Positions 15,894-25,142 of a stretch of DNA of 64,000 nucleotides are shown piece after piece; position 1 is the stretch's first letter; each line of letters begins with the position of its first letter. A model generated the notes under the pieces. The model worked only from the letters and a program-made list of their open reading frames with translations, ran no database searches and had not been told where the DNA came from. Location of the stretch: contig CAVPVV010000003.1 in assembly GCA_963709325.1 (NCBI GenBank), forward strand, positions 2,108,001 to 2,172,000. Direction: 5' to 3'. The position numbers and the translations under genes were made by a program. Source of the stretch: VFZN01 sp963709325 (GTDB lineage: Bacteria > Acidobacteriota > Vicinamibacteria > Vicinamibacterales > UBA2999).

Positions 15894-17330
15894 CTACTGC
15901 CGCGGCATCCTCTGGGCCCTCATCGCCGCGTGATAGAGCACGGTCGCCGTCACGACCGCGGCCTGCTTCAACGCGTCAGGCTCGATCCGCTCGACGAAAT
16001 CGGCGTTGGTGTGGTGGGTGCGGACGTCGTAGTTCACGTAGCTCTGGACCGCCTGGAATCCTGGCAGCTTGAGCGCGGTGAAGGCGAGATGATCGGTGGC
16101 CCCGATTCCGCCCGCGTTCGTCTCGGTCACGCCCATGTCGGCGAGCGGCTTCAGCCACGCCGAGACGATGCGCTGGGCCGGCTCGTTGCCTTCCATGTAG
16201 AAACCAGTGACCGGCGGATAGCCGTTGTCGAAATTGAAATACGCGGAGAGCTTGTCGCGCTCGGCGGCGTTCGCCTCGCCGTCGAGGTGCTGCTTGACCC
16301 ACGCGCGCGAACCGAGAAGTCCCTGCTCCTCACCGGCCCAGAGCGCGATGCGAATGGTTCGCCGCGGCCGGACTCCGAGCACTTTCAGGATCCGCACCGC
16401 TTCCATCACCGTCGCCACCCCGTCTGCGTTGTCGGTGGCGCCGGTCGCGGAGTGCCATGAGTCCAGGTGCGCGCCGGCCATCACGATCTCCGAGCCGACT
16501 TTGGGGTCGGTGCCGGGAAGCTCGGCGATCACGTTCGAGGTGTTGCGATCGGATTCGTCGAAGGCGGCCTGGACGTTCACCGCCAGCTTGACGGGAATGC
16601 CCTGCTGCACGAGCCGCGCGATCAGGTTGTAGTGCTCGGACACCAGCACCACGGCCGGAATCGCGTTCGCACCACCGTCGCGCCCGGTCACGAAGATCGT
16701 CCCGTGCTCGCCGATGTTCGGCTCGAGGGTCACGCCCACGTTCTCGCGCTTGAGCGCGGCCGCGAGCTCGCCGGCCGGCATCGCCGGCTTCGCAGGCGGG
16801 CGGCCGGTGCGCAGATCGCCGGACGCTGGCGGACGATCGGCCCGGATGAAGTAATCCTGGATCGGGCTCGTCATCACGATGGCGCCGGCCAGCTTACCGG
16901 CGCGTCCCTGCAGATCGGCGGCCGAGGGGTTCGGCATCCAGACCGGCGTCGCGGTCACCGTTCCCGACGTCGAGGCCGACCACGCCCTCGGATAGCCGCT
17001 CAGCGGCATGTATCGCGGCTCGATCATCTCGATCGAGAACTTCTCGAGCGTCCAGCCGCGGCCGAAATCAAACGGCTCGCTGTGGACGTTCGACAGGCCC
17101 CACTGCTTCAGGCGCTCGCTGGTCCACTGCACCGCCCGCTTGTGCGCGGGCGAGTTGGTGAGCCGCGGGCCGATGACATTCGCAAGCTGGTTGAAGGTGT
17201 CGAGGACCTGGCCTCGTTCGGCGGCTTCGGCCTTGATCTTCGCAATCATCGCCGTGTCCACCGGCTCCTGGGCGACGAGGGGTACTGCCAGGAGCAGCAC
17301 GAGGCCGCCCGTCAGCAATCTGCGCGTCAT
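15894..17330 (-). CDS. exported M28 zinc aminopeptidase
   Basis: This 478-aa protein has a signal peptide (RRLLTGGLVLLLAVPLVAQ). A PA-type insert spans about residues 120-240. The M28 catalytic domain has the zinc ligands in order: GAHLDSWHSATGATDNADGV (His, Asp), ALWAGEEQGLLGSRAW (Glu-Glu), YFNFDNGYPP (Asp) and THHTNADFVERI (His). It should act in the periplasm or outside the cell on peptides. I chose the ATG at 17330 because it gives a clean signal peptide; upstream in-frame sequence is not signal-like. It is divergent from the M4 peptidase gene, with a gap of about 155 bp. Confidence 0.92.
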   Translation of the reverse strand: MTRRLLTGGLVLLLAVPLVAQEPVDTAMIAKIKAEAAERGQVLDTFNQLANVIGPRLTNSPAHKRAVQWTSERLKQWGLSNVHSEPFDFGRGWTLEKFSIEMIEPRYMPLSGYPRAWSASTSGTVTATPVWMPNPSAADLQGRAGKLAGAIVMTSPIQDYFIRADRPPASGDLRTGRPPAKPAMPAGELAAALKRENVGVTLEPNIGEHGTIFVTGRDGGANAIPAVVLVSEHYNLIARLVQQGIPVKLAVNVQAAFDESDRNTSNVIAELPGTDPKVGSEIVMAGAHLDSWHSATGATDNADGVATVMEAVRILKVLGVRPRRTIRIALWAGEEQGLLGSRAWVKQHLDGEANAAERDKLSAYFNFDNGYPPVTGFYMEGNEPAQRIVSAWLKPLADMGVTETNAGGIGATDHLAFTALKLPGFQAVQSYVNYDVRTHHTNADFVERIEPDALKQAAVVTATVLYHAAMRAQRMPRQ

Positions 17331-17486
17331 GCGCGGGATTCTAGCCGCATTCCTGCACTGTCCGGCAATTGCACACGAATGTGGCCGCTTTGCACCAAAA
17401 GTGCGGTTCGAGTCCGTTTTTGAACCACCGTTTGTCCCACCTGCCTGTACAATCGTCCCCGCAACCCCGTCCATACCGAGGCACTC

Positions 17487-19250
17487 ATGACGAAGATGTT
17501 CAGGCGTGGAGCGGCCGCATCGGCATTGCTCCTGGCAGTGACCGCCGGCATTACTCTCCTGCACGCCCAGGCGCCGCAGGCTCGCGCCGGCTTCCGCGCG
17601 CTCACCGGGCCCGAGGCGTCGGCGTTCGCTGTGCCGTTTGACATGCGTCTGGTCGCCCGTGAGCCGGGCAACGACCGCCAGCTCGTCTCGGCGGAGCGGT
17701 ATCGTCAGTTCGTCGGCAACGCCGAGGTCCTGGGCGGCCAGCTCACGATCTACACGGACAACTCCGGCGTGCGGACGGCGGTGATCGGCACGCACTATCC
17801 GAACTTGCGGCCAGCCGGCGCGGTTCGCATGGGCCCGGCGCAGGCGCAGGCGGTGGCCGCGGCGCGCCGCCCGGACCTGGCCGGCGAGTGGCACACCGAC
17901 CTGATGATCCTGCCCGACACCGCCCGCTACTTCTATCGCGTCGAGCTGCGCGGCGCCGACAGCCGCTGGTTCACATGGGTGGACGCGGAAAACGGCGCGG
18001 TGTTGAACGAATACGACGGGCTCACGACGGGGAGCGGCGTGGGGGTGCTCGGCGACACCAAGAACCTGACCGGGCTCACGACGTTCGGCAGCGGCACCTA
18101 CCAGATGGTGTCAGCCGACGGACGGCAGCGCACCTATGACGCACGGAACCGCGGCACGCTGCCTGGCTCGCTGGCTACCGACGGCGACGACCTGTGGAAC
18201 ACCGCTGGCCGGACCTCACCTGGACAGGCCGCGATGGTGGACGCGCAGTTCTACGCGCGGATCACCGACAACTACTACCAGGGCACGCACAACTTCAACT
18301 GGAGCAGTCACTACAGCCAGGGCATCGTGTCGTCCGCGCACCTCAACCGCAATTACAACAACGCCTACTGGAACGGCAGCCAGATGGCGTATGGCGACGG
18401 CGACGGCACCACCTTCCGGAACTTCTCCGGCGATCTCGATGTGGTGGGGCACGAGTTGAGCCACGGCGTCACCGAGGCGACCAGCAATCTGGTGTACCAG
18501 AACGAATCGGGCGCGCTGAACGAGGCGTTCTCGGACATGCTGGGCACGGCCATCGAGTTCTCCAGCGGAACCGGCAACTGGACGATTGGCGAGGACATCA
18601 CGATCGGCGGCGCTGGCATCCGCGACATGTCCAACCCGAACCGGTTTGGCGATCCGTCCCACTACGCGGACCGCTACACCGGCACCAGCGACAACGGCGG
18701 CGTGCACACGAACAGCGGGATTGCCAACCACTGGTTTTACCTTCTCTCGCAGGGTGGCCAGAACGCCAACCCGGCGCGCCGGACCGGGACTACCGTGCAG
18801 GGCATCGGAGTGGCCGCCGCCGCGCAGATCGCGTTCCTGGGCTTCACCTCGCTTCCCTCGACCGCGAACTTCTGTGCGGCGCGCGCCTCCACGATTGCGG
18901 CGGCGGCCGCCGGCGGCAATTCGGCCAGCGTCGCCAATGCATGGGACGAGGTCGGCGTGAACGATCAGCTCTGCAGCGGCGGCGGTGGCACCGGCACGGG
19001 GCCGGTCATCGACAACGTCAGCTCGAAGAAGCTGAAGGGCGGGAAGTTCCAGATCTCCTGGACGACGAACGTGGCCTCGGATTCGGCGGTCACCTTCACG
19101 TGCTGCGGCACCTACAGCAACTCGTCGTTCGTGACCAGCCACTCGATGAGCTTCACCGGGTCGAATGGCGTGGCCTACGAGTACTACGTCACGTCGAAGG
19201 ATGCCGGCGGCCACTCGAGTACGGCCGGGCCGTTCGTTCACCAGAACTGA
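17487..19250 (+). CDS. secreted M4 (thermolysin-like) metalloprotease with C-terminal Ig/FN3-like domain
   Basis: This 587-aa protein comprises a signal peptide, a short propeptide with a PepSY-like segment (YFYRVELRGADSRWFTWVDA), and the peptidase. The zinc motif VVGHELSHGVTE has H322, E323 and H326. The third ligand Glu is in GALNEAFSDMLG, and the catalytic His is in GVHTNSGIANHWFYLL. After about residue 500 a C-terminal beta domain follows (PVIDNVSSKKLKGGKFQISW to the end), resembling FN3-like domains used for binding or secretion. The product is a secreted neutral protease. The gene ends in a cluster of GGGGAC palindromes shared with the convergent cyclase gene. Confidence 0.92.
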   Translation: MTKMFRRGAAASALLLAVTAGITLLHAQAPQARAGFRALTGPEASAFAVPFDMRLVAREPGNDRQLVSAERYRQFVGNAEVLGGQLTIYTDNSGVRTAVIGTHYPNLRPAGAVRMGPAQAQAVAAARRPDLAGEWHTDLMILPDTARYFYRVELRGADSRWFTWVDAENGAVLNEYDGLTTGSGVGVLGDTKNLTGLTTFGSGTYQMVSADGRQRTYDARNRGTLPGSLATDGDDLWNTAGRTSPGQAAMVDAQFYARITDNYYQGTHNFNWSSHYSQGIVSSAHLNRNYNNAYWNGSQMAYGDGDGTTFRNFSGDLDVVGHELSHGVTEATSNLVYQNESGALNEAFSDMLGTAIEFSSGTGNWTIGEDITIGGAGIRDMSNPNRFGDPSHYADRYTGTSDNGGVHTNSGIANHWFYLLSQGGQNANPARRTGTTVQGIGVAAAAQIAFLGFTSLPSTANFCAARASTIAAAAAGGNSASVANAWDEVGVNDQLCSGGGGTGTGPVIDNVSSKKLKGGKFQISWTTNVASDSAVTFTCCGTYSNSSFVTSHSMSFTGSNGVAYEYYVTSKDAGGHSSTAGPFVHQN

Positions 19251-19263
19251 GTCGAGGTGACTC

Positions 19264-19338
19264 GGGGGACAGCCCCCTGCTTCGATCCGGATCAGGGGAC
19301 AGTCCCCTGAGTCGGATCGGATCAGGGGACTGTCCCCT
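19264..19338. repeat. three GGGGAC-type palindromes between convergent genes
   Basis: Three near-identical perfect or near-perfect palindromes lie at 19264-19277 (GGGGGACAGCCCCC), 19294-19308 (AGGGGACAGTCCCCT) and 19324-19338 (AGGGGACTGTCCCCT), separated by GATCCGGATC-like spacers. Each could form a short stem. They sit between the convergent M4 protease and cyclase genes, where they may help terminate both transcripts. No T-run follows. The identical 15-mer AGGGGACAGTCCCCT also occurs at 36467-36481, so this is a dispersed REP-like element. Confidence 0.75.
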
Positions 19339-19349
19339 GTCACTTTGTG

Positions 19350-20339
19350 TCAGAAGATCGCCAGGGTGTTGAGCGGCGATCCCGTGCCGCCGATGACCGG
19401 GACCGGGTTGATCACCAGCTCGAACTCCCAACGCTTCAGACGGGCGGCAATTTCTGCGAGCCCCTCGAGATCCTGATTGTCGAGGATGTTGATCCCGAGC
19501 GCCGTGATCATCAGCGTGTGAACCGGGAGGTTGACGCCGGCGACTCCCGAGGGCATCACCTCGGACGCCGCATCGCTACCCGCGAACGCCACGTCACGGG
19601 CTTTCAGCCAGGTGGCGATCGACGCGTGGAAACCGGCGGCGCTTTGTCCGACCGCCCAGGGTCCCGTCTTCTCGCGCCGGGCCCAACGTCCCGTGCGGAG
19701 CAGCACCGCGTCCCCGGCGCCCACCTTCACGCCGGCCTGTTTCTCCCACGCTTCGACGTCCTCCTGATACACCGCTGTCCCAGGCTCCAGATAGGGCACG
19801 CCCTTCAGCCGCGGGATGTCCAGCAGCACGCCGCGCGTGACGATGCCCTGCTTGAGATTGTCGATCGAGAGCTTCGCGCACCCCTTCTCGGTGTTCACAT
19901 CGGCGCGCGCGTAACCGTTGTAGGTCTGATCTTTGTAGAGGATGTGACACAGCGCGTCGAGGTGGCTGTGCGCGTATCCGTGATACGAGACGCGGTAGGT
20001 GTCGGTGGTGAACCCGCGGTTCATGGTGTGCTCGAACGGGCTCGCATTGTCCTCCGCGCTTTCGGTCAACGGATTGTGAGCCAGTGAGACGGTCAACCCG
20101 CTCCTCGCGAGTCCGGCCGCCTGCCGGCGCTTCGCCTCGGTGACCAGGTTCGCCGCGCCCAGCTGGTCGTTCGGTCCCCATCGTCCCCAGTTCTTCACCT
20201 GCTGGAACAGCGCATCGAACTCGTCGGCGTTGCGTGGCAGGCGCGACGGCGCCGTGGTCTGTCCGCCAAGGGTCGGACCGACGATGAGGGCGGCCAGGCA
20301 CGTGCCGGCGATTGCGCGAGCGGAGCGGGACCGGGTCAT
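19350..20339 (-). CDS. exported cyclase-family (kynurenine-formamidase-like) hydrolase
   Basis: This 329-aa protein starts at the ATG at 20339, preceded by GGAAGGGAG at good spacing. It has a signal peptide (SARAIAGTCLAALIVGPTLG). The family motif is YHGYAHSHLDALCHILYKDQ, a variant of the H-x-G-T-H-x-D-x-P-x-H metal site. Further conserved parts are GIVTRGVLLDIPRLKGV, GDAVLLRTGRWARREKTGP and PVHTLMITALGINILDNQDL. Family enzymes hydrolyse amides, esters or lactones with a divalent metal. The role here is unknown. Confidence 0.85.
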   Translation of the reverse strand: MTRSRSARAIAGTCLAALIVGPTLGGQTTAPSRLPRNADEFDALFQQVKNWGRWGPNDQLGAANLVTEAKRRQAAGLARSGLTVSLAHNPLTESAEDNASPFEHTMNRGFTTDTYRVSYHGYAHSHLDALCHILYKDQTYNGYARADVNTEKGCAKLSIDNLKQGIVTRGVLLDIPRLKGVPYLEPGTAVYQEDVEAWEKQAGVKVGAGDAVLLRTGRWARREKTGPWAVGQSAAGFHASIATWLKARDVAFAGSDAASEVMPSGVAGVNLPVHTLMITALGINILDNQDLEGLAEIAARLKRWEFELVINPVPVIGGTGSPLNTLAIF

Positions 20340-20434
20340 CGGCAAAACTCCCTTCCGGCGCACACTGTATGCTGCCGCCTACGGTCGAGTCGAGGCGGTC
20401 CTGTTCTTGCACCGATGCTGCGACTGGAGGCCGC

Positions 20435-20905
20435 ATGGATTCCAGAACCATCTCGACCATCGCCGGCGCCGCTGGCGCAGCCGCTCTCACCCTCGCACAC
20501 GAAGCCGGGCGCCGCGTCTTCGACGATGCGCCGCGCCTGGACGTGCTCGGCGAACGGGCGATCGCGGCGGCCAGAGCCGGACTGGGCGTCGGCACTACGA
20601 ATCGCGCGACGCTTCATCAGAACGCGCTGCTGGGCGACCTGGTTGCGAACGCGATGTATTACGCGATGGTTGGCACCGGGCCGTCCGCGCAGGTATGGGG
20701 ACGCGGGCTCGCGCTCGGCCTCGCCGCCGGTGTCGGGGCGATCACGTTGCCGCAGCCGCTCGGCCTGGAAGATCCGCGGGCAACCGAGTCGCCGCGTACC
20801 CGCGCCCTTGCGGTCACCTATTACGTCATCGGCGGGCTGGCGGCCGCCGCCACAGTCAACGCGCTCCAGGCCCGGCAACGGCCCTCTGGCGCGAGCGCTC
20901 GTTGA
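20435..20905 (+). CDS. small integral membrane protein of unknown function
   Basis: This 156-aa protein has a GGAGG Shine-Dalgarno 4 bp before the ATG. It contains about four hydrophobic stretches (TIAGAAGAAALTLAHEAG, LLGDLVANAMYYAMVGTG, LALGLAAGVGAITLPQPLGL, ALAVTYYVIGGLAAAATVNA). I recognise no family. It is divergently arranged to the cyclase gene and lies upstream of the S-adenosylhomocysteine hydrolase gene on the same strand. Confidence 0.7.
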   Translation: MDSRTISTIAGAAGAAALTLAHEAGRRVFDDAPRLDVLGERAIAAARAGLGVGTTNRATLHQNALLGDLVANAMYYAMVGTGPSAQVWGRGLALGLAAGVGAITLPQPLGLEDPRATESPRTRALAVTYYVIGGLAAAATVNALQARQRPSGASAR

Positions 20906-20983
20906 CGCCGGCCTTCCAGATCGAAGGCTCCTTGCCTACGCGGCACCGGGCAGGCGCTATGATCGCGCCGACAACCTGGTGCC

Positions 20984-22201
20984 ATGACCGACTACGATCT
21001 CGGTGAGAAACGCGTTGAGTGGGTGTTCGCCCACATGCCCGTCATGCAGCGGCTGCGCGCCGACTTCGCGCGCGAGCAGCCGTTCAAGGGCCTGACGGTT
21101 GCAATCTGTCTCCACCTCGAGCCCAAGACAGCCAATCTCGGGCTCACCATCCAGGCCGGCGGCGCGACGGTGGTGATGTGCCCCAGCAACCCGCTGTCGA
21201 CTCAGGACTCCACGGTTGCGTACCTCCAGCAGCACCTCACCTGCTTCGGGTGCCGCGGTGAAGATCCACGCGCCTACCAACGCCACTTCCACGAGACGCT
21301 GGACCGCGAGCCGGATCTCATCGTCGACGACGGCGCGCAGTTGCTCTCGACGCTGCACAAGGAGCGGCGCCACCTGCTCGACCGGGTGATCGGCCTCTCG
21401 GAGGAAACGACCGGCGGCGTCAGCATCATCAAGGCGATCGAACGGAAGGACGGCCTGCGCTTCCCCTGCATCGGGGTCAACACCGCACTGATGAAGCACC
21501 TGTTCGACAATCGCTACGGCACCGGGCAGAGCACCGTCGAAGGACTACTCGCCGCCACCAACGTCACCGTCTGCGGCAAGGTCGTGACGGTTGCCGGATA
21601 CGGCTGGGTGGGCAAGGGTGTCGCGCTCCGCATGCGCGGTCTTGGCGCGGACGTGATCGTGACCGAAATCGACCCGACCAAGGCGCTCGACGCGCGCATG
21701 GAGGGCTTCCGCGTGATGCGGATGTCGGAGGCCGCCGCGGAATCCGACTTCGTGATTACCACGACCGGGGGGCTGAACGTCGTGGACACGCCGCACTTCG
21801 CCGTGCTCAAGGACCAGTGCATCCTCGCCAACGTCGGCCACTTCAACCGCGAGATCAACATCCCGGCGCTGCGCGCCGAGGCGGCACGGGCACGGGTAGT
21901 TCGCCCCGACGTCGAGGAGTTCATGTTCGGCGATGGCCGGCGCGTCTACCTCCTCGCGAACGGCGAGCTGGTGAACATCGCGGTCGGTCAGGGCCACCCG
22001 GCCGAGATCATGGACATGACATTCGCGCTCCAGCTCCTGGCGCCGCGGTACCTGGTTCAGATGCGCGGCCGGCTCGAACCGCGGTTCCACGCCGTTCCGA
22101 GGGAGATGGACGATGAGGTCGCCCGGCTGAAGCTCGAGACGCTGGGGATCGCAATCGACGAGCGGACCGCGGAGCAGGTGGCTTACGACGACTACTTCTA
22201 A
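20984..22201 (+). CDS. ahcY: S-adenosylhomocysteine hydrolase
   Basis: This 405-aa protein converts S-adenosylhomocysteine to adenosine and homocysteine, using bound NAD+, and so recycles the product of methyl transfer. Conserved parts are CLHLEPKTANLGLTIQAGGA, CPSNPLSTQDSTVAYL, EETTGGVSIIKAIERKDGL, LMKHLFDNRYGTGQSTVEG (the catalytic Lys and Asp of the K-x-x-F-D-N motif are kept), and the NAD loop VVTVAGYGWVGKGVALRMRG. It has the shorter archaeal-like form without the roughly 40-residue insertion. The usual N-V-N-D just before the Lys reads G-V-N-T here, so one conserved Asp is replaced by Thr. A heptamer array begins right after its stop. Confidence 0.9.
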   Translation: MTDYDLGEKRVEWVFAHMPVMQRLRADFAREQPFKGLTVAICLHLEPKTANLGLTIQAGGATVVMCPSNPLSTQDSTVAYLQQHLTCFGCRGEDPRAYQRHFHETLDREPDLIVDDGAQLLSTLHKERRHLLDRVIGLSEETTGGVSIIKAIERKDGLRFPCIGVNTALMKHLFDNRYGTGQSTVEGLLAATNVTVCGKVVTVAGYGWVGKGVALRMRGLGADVIVTEIDPTKALDARMEGFRVMRMSEAAAESDFVITTTGGLNVVDTPHFAVLKDQCILANVGHFNREINIPALRAEAARARVVRPDVEEFMFGDGRRVYLLANGELVNIAVGQGHPAEIMDMTFALQLLAPRYLVQMRGRLEPRFHAVPREMDDEVARLKLETLGIAIDERTAEQVAYDDYF

Positions 22202-22204
22202 CAG

Positions 22205-22246
22205 AAGGCAAAAGGCAAAAGGCAGAAGGCAGAAGGCAGAAGGAAA
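22205..22246. repeat. AAGGCAG/AAGGCAA heptamer array
   Basis: Six 7-bp units (two AAGGCAA, three AAGGCAG, one AAGGAAA) start 3 bp after the stop of the S-adenosylhomocysteine hydrolase gene. They fill the gap to the convergent cyclic-nucleotide-binding gene. Confidence 0.9.
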
Positions 22247-22261
22247 GGTAGAAGCTGCCTG

Positions 22262-23764
22262 TCAATCGGCCGGGACCTCTTCAGGCAGCGGCGGCTCGAA
22301 CAATTCGAGGTTGCGCTGCTCGGCGCGGAAGACCGACGTGAGATAGCGCATCCGGTCGGAGAGATCGCTCCAGTCGACCGGCTGAGTGCCGCGGCCGCGC
22401 TCGAACTGGGCGAGCAGCATGGCGAGCTCCACGTTCCCGAGGGTTGAGAGCGGCCCGGAACCGGGCGGTGCCGTCTTCGGCGGGAGATCGTCGCCGCGCC
22501 TCAGGCTCTCGGCTGAGAGCCGAACGCGATTCAGCCGTGACCAGACGAGGCGGCGTGCGGCCTGATTGACAAACCGTTGCAGCCGATCTTCGATCCGGCG
22601 CGATCCCGGCAGGCGCACGAGCGAGGGAATCGCGGAGCGCACCAGCCCCGCCATCGCATCATCGACAGCCGCGGTCACCAGGCGCTCGAGCCGCAGTTGC
22701 TCGAACCAGGCGAGCTTGGTCGTGCCGAGCAGGATCAATTCCGAGCGCAGCGCCGGCTCCGTCTCCGCCGAAGCCTCGTCATAAAGGCGAATGGCTTGCG
22801 CCACCAATTCCTGGCCGCGCCCGATCGCCTTCGCGGGTGGGCGCGCGGTGCCCCGACCGGGTCGGTCTGCAGCCTGGCCGGCAGACTCCTCTATCAGCCG
22901 CACGAAGGCCGGCGCGATGTCGCTCAGGAGTTGCCGCGCTCCCTCGGCGACGCGTGTGTTGACGCGCTCCCAAGCCGCGCGGGCCGCTGCGATCGCAGGC
23001 CGCTCGCGGAGTCGCGCGATGAGAGGACCCGGCAGGACGAGCCCGACGGCTCGCGCGGCTGCCGGCAGCATCGGCAGGTCGTCGCGCCCTGGCAGACCCG
23101 AGCACCTCAACGATCGGCTCGCAAACGCGAACCAGTTGACGTCCTGAGCGCCGAGTACGCCGACGAGATCGGTGGCGAGACGATGACAGAGCTGCCGGAT
23201 GCCGGCGTCGACCGCCGCTGGATCGGTCGCTGAGGCCAGGACGGCGCACTCCTCCAGCGTCACCGGGCTCGACGATCGGATCGCCGCGATCGCCTGCCGG
23301 GTTCGCGCGGTGCGCGCCACGCGCTCACTGATCGCCTCGGCGAACGGGGCGACCGCGTCCGGCTCGTGGGTCAGGAGCGCTTCGTAGGCGGTTTTCGACA
23401 GGCGCAACAGCGCGCAGTCGCGCAGTGCCCGCGCGCTCGCGAGCCGCGGCTCGTCGGACACCAGCGCCATCTCGCCCACCACGTCGCCCGGGCTCACCTC
23501 CGCGACGCGGATCTCGCGCCCGTCGTCGCACGTCACATGCACTGCAAGGCGGCCGGTGATCACGAAGTAGACGGCGTCACCGGGCTCGCCTTGGCGGAAC
23601 AGCAGGCCTCCGGCGGGCAGGCTCACGTGATGAAGGCGCCCCGCCACGATGGCGCCGCCTCTTTCGTCGAGCCCGCCGGTGAAAGCGGAGAACTGCCGTG
23701 AGGCTCCGACCGACGCCTTGGGCAGGATCAGCGACAGCGATGGGACGTTCTCGCGGGACGCCAT
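22262..23764 (-). CDS. cyclic-nucleotide-binding-domain protein with a novel C-terminal region
   Basis: In this 500-aa protein, residues about 40-150 form a cNMP-binding domain: LLFRQGEPGDAVYFVITGRL, VAEVSPGDVVGEMALVSDEP, then RLASARALRDCALLRLSKTA. The phosphate-binding cassette (G-E-M-A-L-x-x-x-x-P-R) is present. Residues about 160-500 are mostly helical, have no helix-turn-helix that I can see, and match no family I recognise. Standard CRP/FNR regulators are about 230 aa and end in a winged helix. This is therefore a different effector type. A palindrome GTCAC-N6-GTGAC lies 16 bp upstream of the start, between this gene and the divergent transhydrogenase gene. Confidence 0.8.
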   Translation of the reverse strand: MASRENVPSLSLILPKASVGASRQFSAFTGGLDERGGAIVAGRLHHVSLPAGGLLFRQGEPGDAVYFVITGRLAVHVTCDDGREIRVAEVSPGDVVGEMALVSDEPRLASARALRDCALLRLSKTAYEALLTHEPDAVAPFAEAISERVARTARTRQAIAAIRSSSPVTLEECAVLASATDPAAVDAGIRQLCHRLATDLVGVLGAQDVNWFAFASRSLRCSGLPGRDDLPMLPAAARAVGLVLPGPLIARLRERPAIAAARAAWERVNTRVAEGARQLLSDIAPAFVRLIEESAGQAADRPGRGTARPPAKAIGRGQELVAQAIRLYDEASAETEPALRSELILLGTTKLAWFEQLRLERLVTAAVDDAMAGLVRSAIPSLVRLPGSRRIEDRLQRFVNQAARRLVWSRLNRVRLSAESLRRGDDLPPKTAPPGSGPLSTLGNVELAMLLAQFERGRGTQPVDWSDLSDRMRYLTSVFRAEQRNLELFEPPLPEEVPAD

Positions 23765-23779
23765 GCGAGAAATTTGATG

Positions 23780-23795
23780 GTCACGCTATTGTGAC
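23780..23795. promoter_or_regulatory. GTCAC-N6-GTGAC palindrome in a divergent promoter region
   Basis: A perfect 5+5 inverted repeat with a 6-bp spacer lies in the 63-bp gap between the divergently transcribed cNMP-domain gene and the transhydrogenase gene. Its size and spacing fit a dimeric CRP/FNR-type operator, though its arms are inside out relative to TGTGA-N6-TCACA. Function is inferred only from symmetry and position. Confidence 0.4.
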
Positions 23796-23827
23796 GGCAG
23801 GCGCGGCGCTGTCAAGGGATCCGGACG

Positions 23828-25142
23828 GTGAGCGATAATCCGTCGGGCATGGCCACTGACACAGAACACGACTACGCGTTCGAGATGGCGGCTTCGGCCG
23901 TGCGATTCGGGGTTGGCGTGACTCGCGAAGTCGGCGCCGACCTTGCCGAGCTCGGTTCCCGAAAGGTCCTGATCGTCACCGATCCGATCCTCACCGCGCT
24001 GCCGCCGGTCCGGATGGTGGTCGACTCGCTCGACGCAAGCCGGCTGTCCTGGGAGCTGTACGACCGCGTCCGAGTAGAGCCCACAGATGAATCGTTCGCG
24101 GACGCGATCGCGTTTGGCCGCGCCGGGAGTTTCGACGCCTTCGTTGCCGTCGGCGGCGGATCGGTCATCGACACCGCAAAGGCGGTGAACCTCTACGCCA
24201 CGCATCCGCCGGCCGATTTCCTCGACTACGTCAACCCGCCGATCGGCAAGGGGCTGCCGGTGCCGGGGCCTCTCAAGCCGCTCATCGCGATTCCAACGAC
24301 CGCCGGAACCGGAAGCGAGACCACCGGGGTGAGCATTTTCGACCTGACGAAGCTGCACGCGAAGACCGGCATCGCGAACCGGCGGCTGAAGCCGACCATC
24401 GGCCTGCTCGATCCGGAGAACACGCGGACGATGCCGCCGGAGGTCGCCGCCTCGAGCGGGCTCGACATCCTGAGCCACGCGATCGAGTCGTTCACCGCGA
24501 TGCCGTTCACCGGGCGGCCGAGGCCGGATCGACCGGCGATGCGCCCTGCCTACCAGGGGTCGAACCCGATCAGCGATGTCTGGTCGCTGCAGGCGCTGCG
24601 GATGGTTGCGAAGTACCTCCTGCGCGCCGTCGCCGACCCGGCAGACGACGAAGCGCGCGCGCAGATGCTGCTGGCCGCGTCGTACGCGGGCGTTGGCTTC
24701 GGCAACGCCGGCGTGCACCTGCCGCACGGCATGTCGTATCCCGTGTCGGGCAACGTGAAAAGCTACCGAGCGCCCGGATATCCATCGGATCATCCGCTGG
24801 TGCCGCACGGCATCTCGGTAATCCTGAACGCGCCGGCCGTGTTCCGCTTCACCGCATCCGCGAATCCCGAGCGGCACCTGGAGGCAGCAGCGGCGCTTGG
24901 CGCCGAGCGTGACTGGCGAAGGCGGCGACCGATGCGGGCGCGATTCTCGCCGATCGCATCACCTGGTTCATGCGCGAGCTCAAAGTGCCGAACGGGCTGG
25001 CGGCGGTTGGCTACACGTCGGCGGACATTCCAGCCCTGGTCGGGGGACGTTGCCGCAGCATCGCGTGACCAAGCTCTCGCCGCGACCCGCGAGCGAGGAC
25101 GATCTCGCGATGCTCTTCGAGCAGGCGATGGTGGGCTGGTAG
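23828..25142 (+). pseudogene. hydroxyacid-oxoacid transhydrogenase (iron alcohol dehydrogenase family) with two frameshifts
   Basis: The main frame gives the family hallmarks: AFVAVGGGSVIDTAKAVNLY, PTTAGTGSETTGVSIFDL, GLLDPENTRTMPPEVAASSG, DILSHAIESFTAMPFTGRP, and GVHLPHGMSYPVSG with the metal His. It matches the ADHFE1/HOT group, which oxidises 4-hydroxybutyrate with 2-oxoglutarate. Near 24917 the frame changes to ATDAGAILADRITWFMRELK. Near 25046, at a GGGGG run, it changes again to GTLPQHRVTKLSPRPA, ending FEQAMVGW. Joined, the protein is about 437 aa, the expected length. Both shifts look like single missing bases. Confidence 0.8.

Noticed and set aside
17331..17486. A sigma-70 promoter with TACAAT before the M4 protease
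   Set aside because: No acceptable -35 hexamer lies 16-18 bp upstream of the TACAAT.
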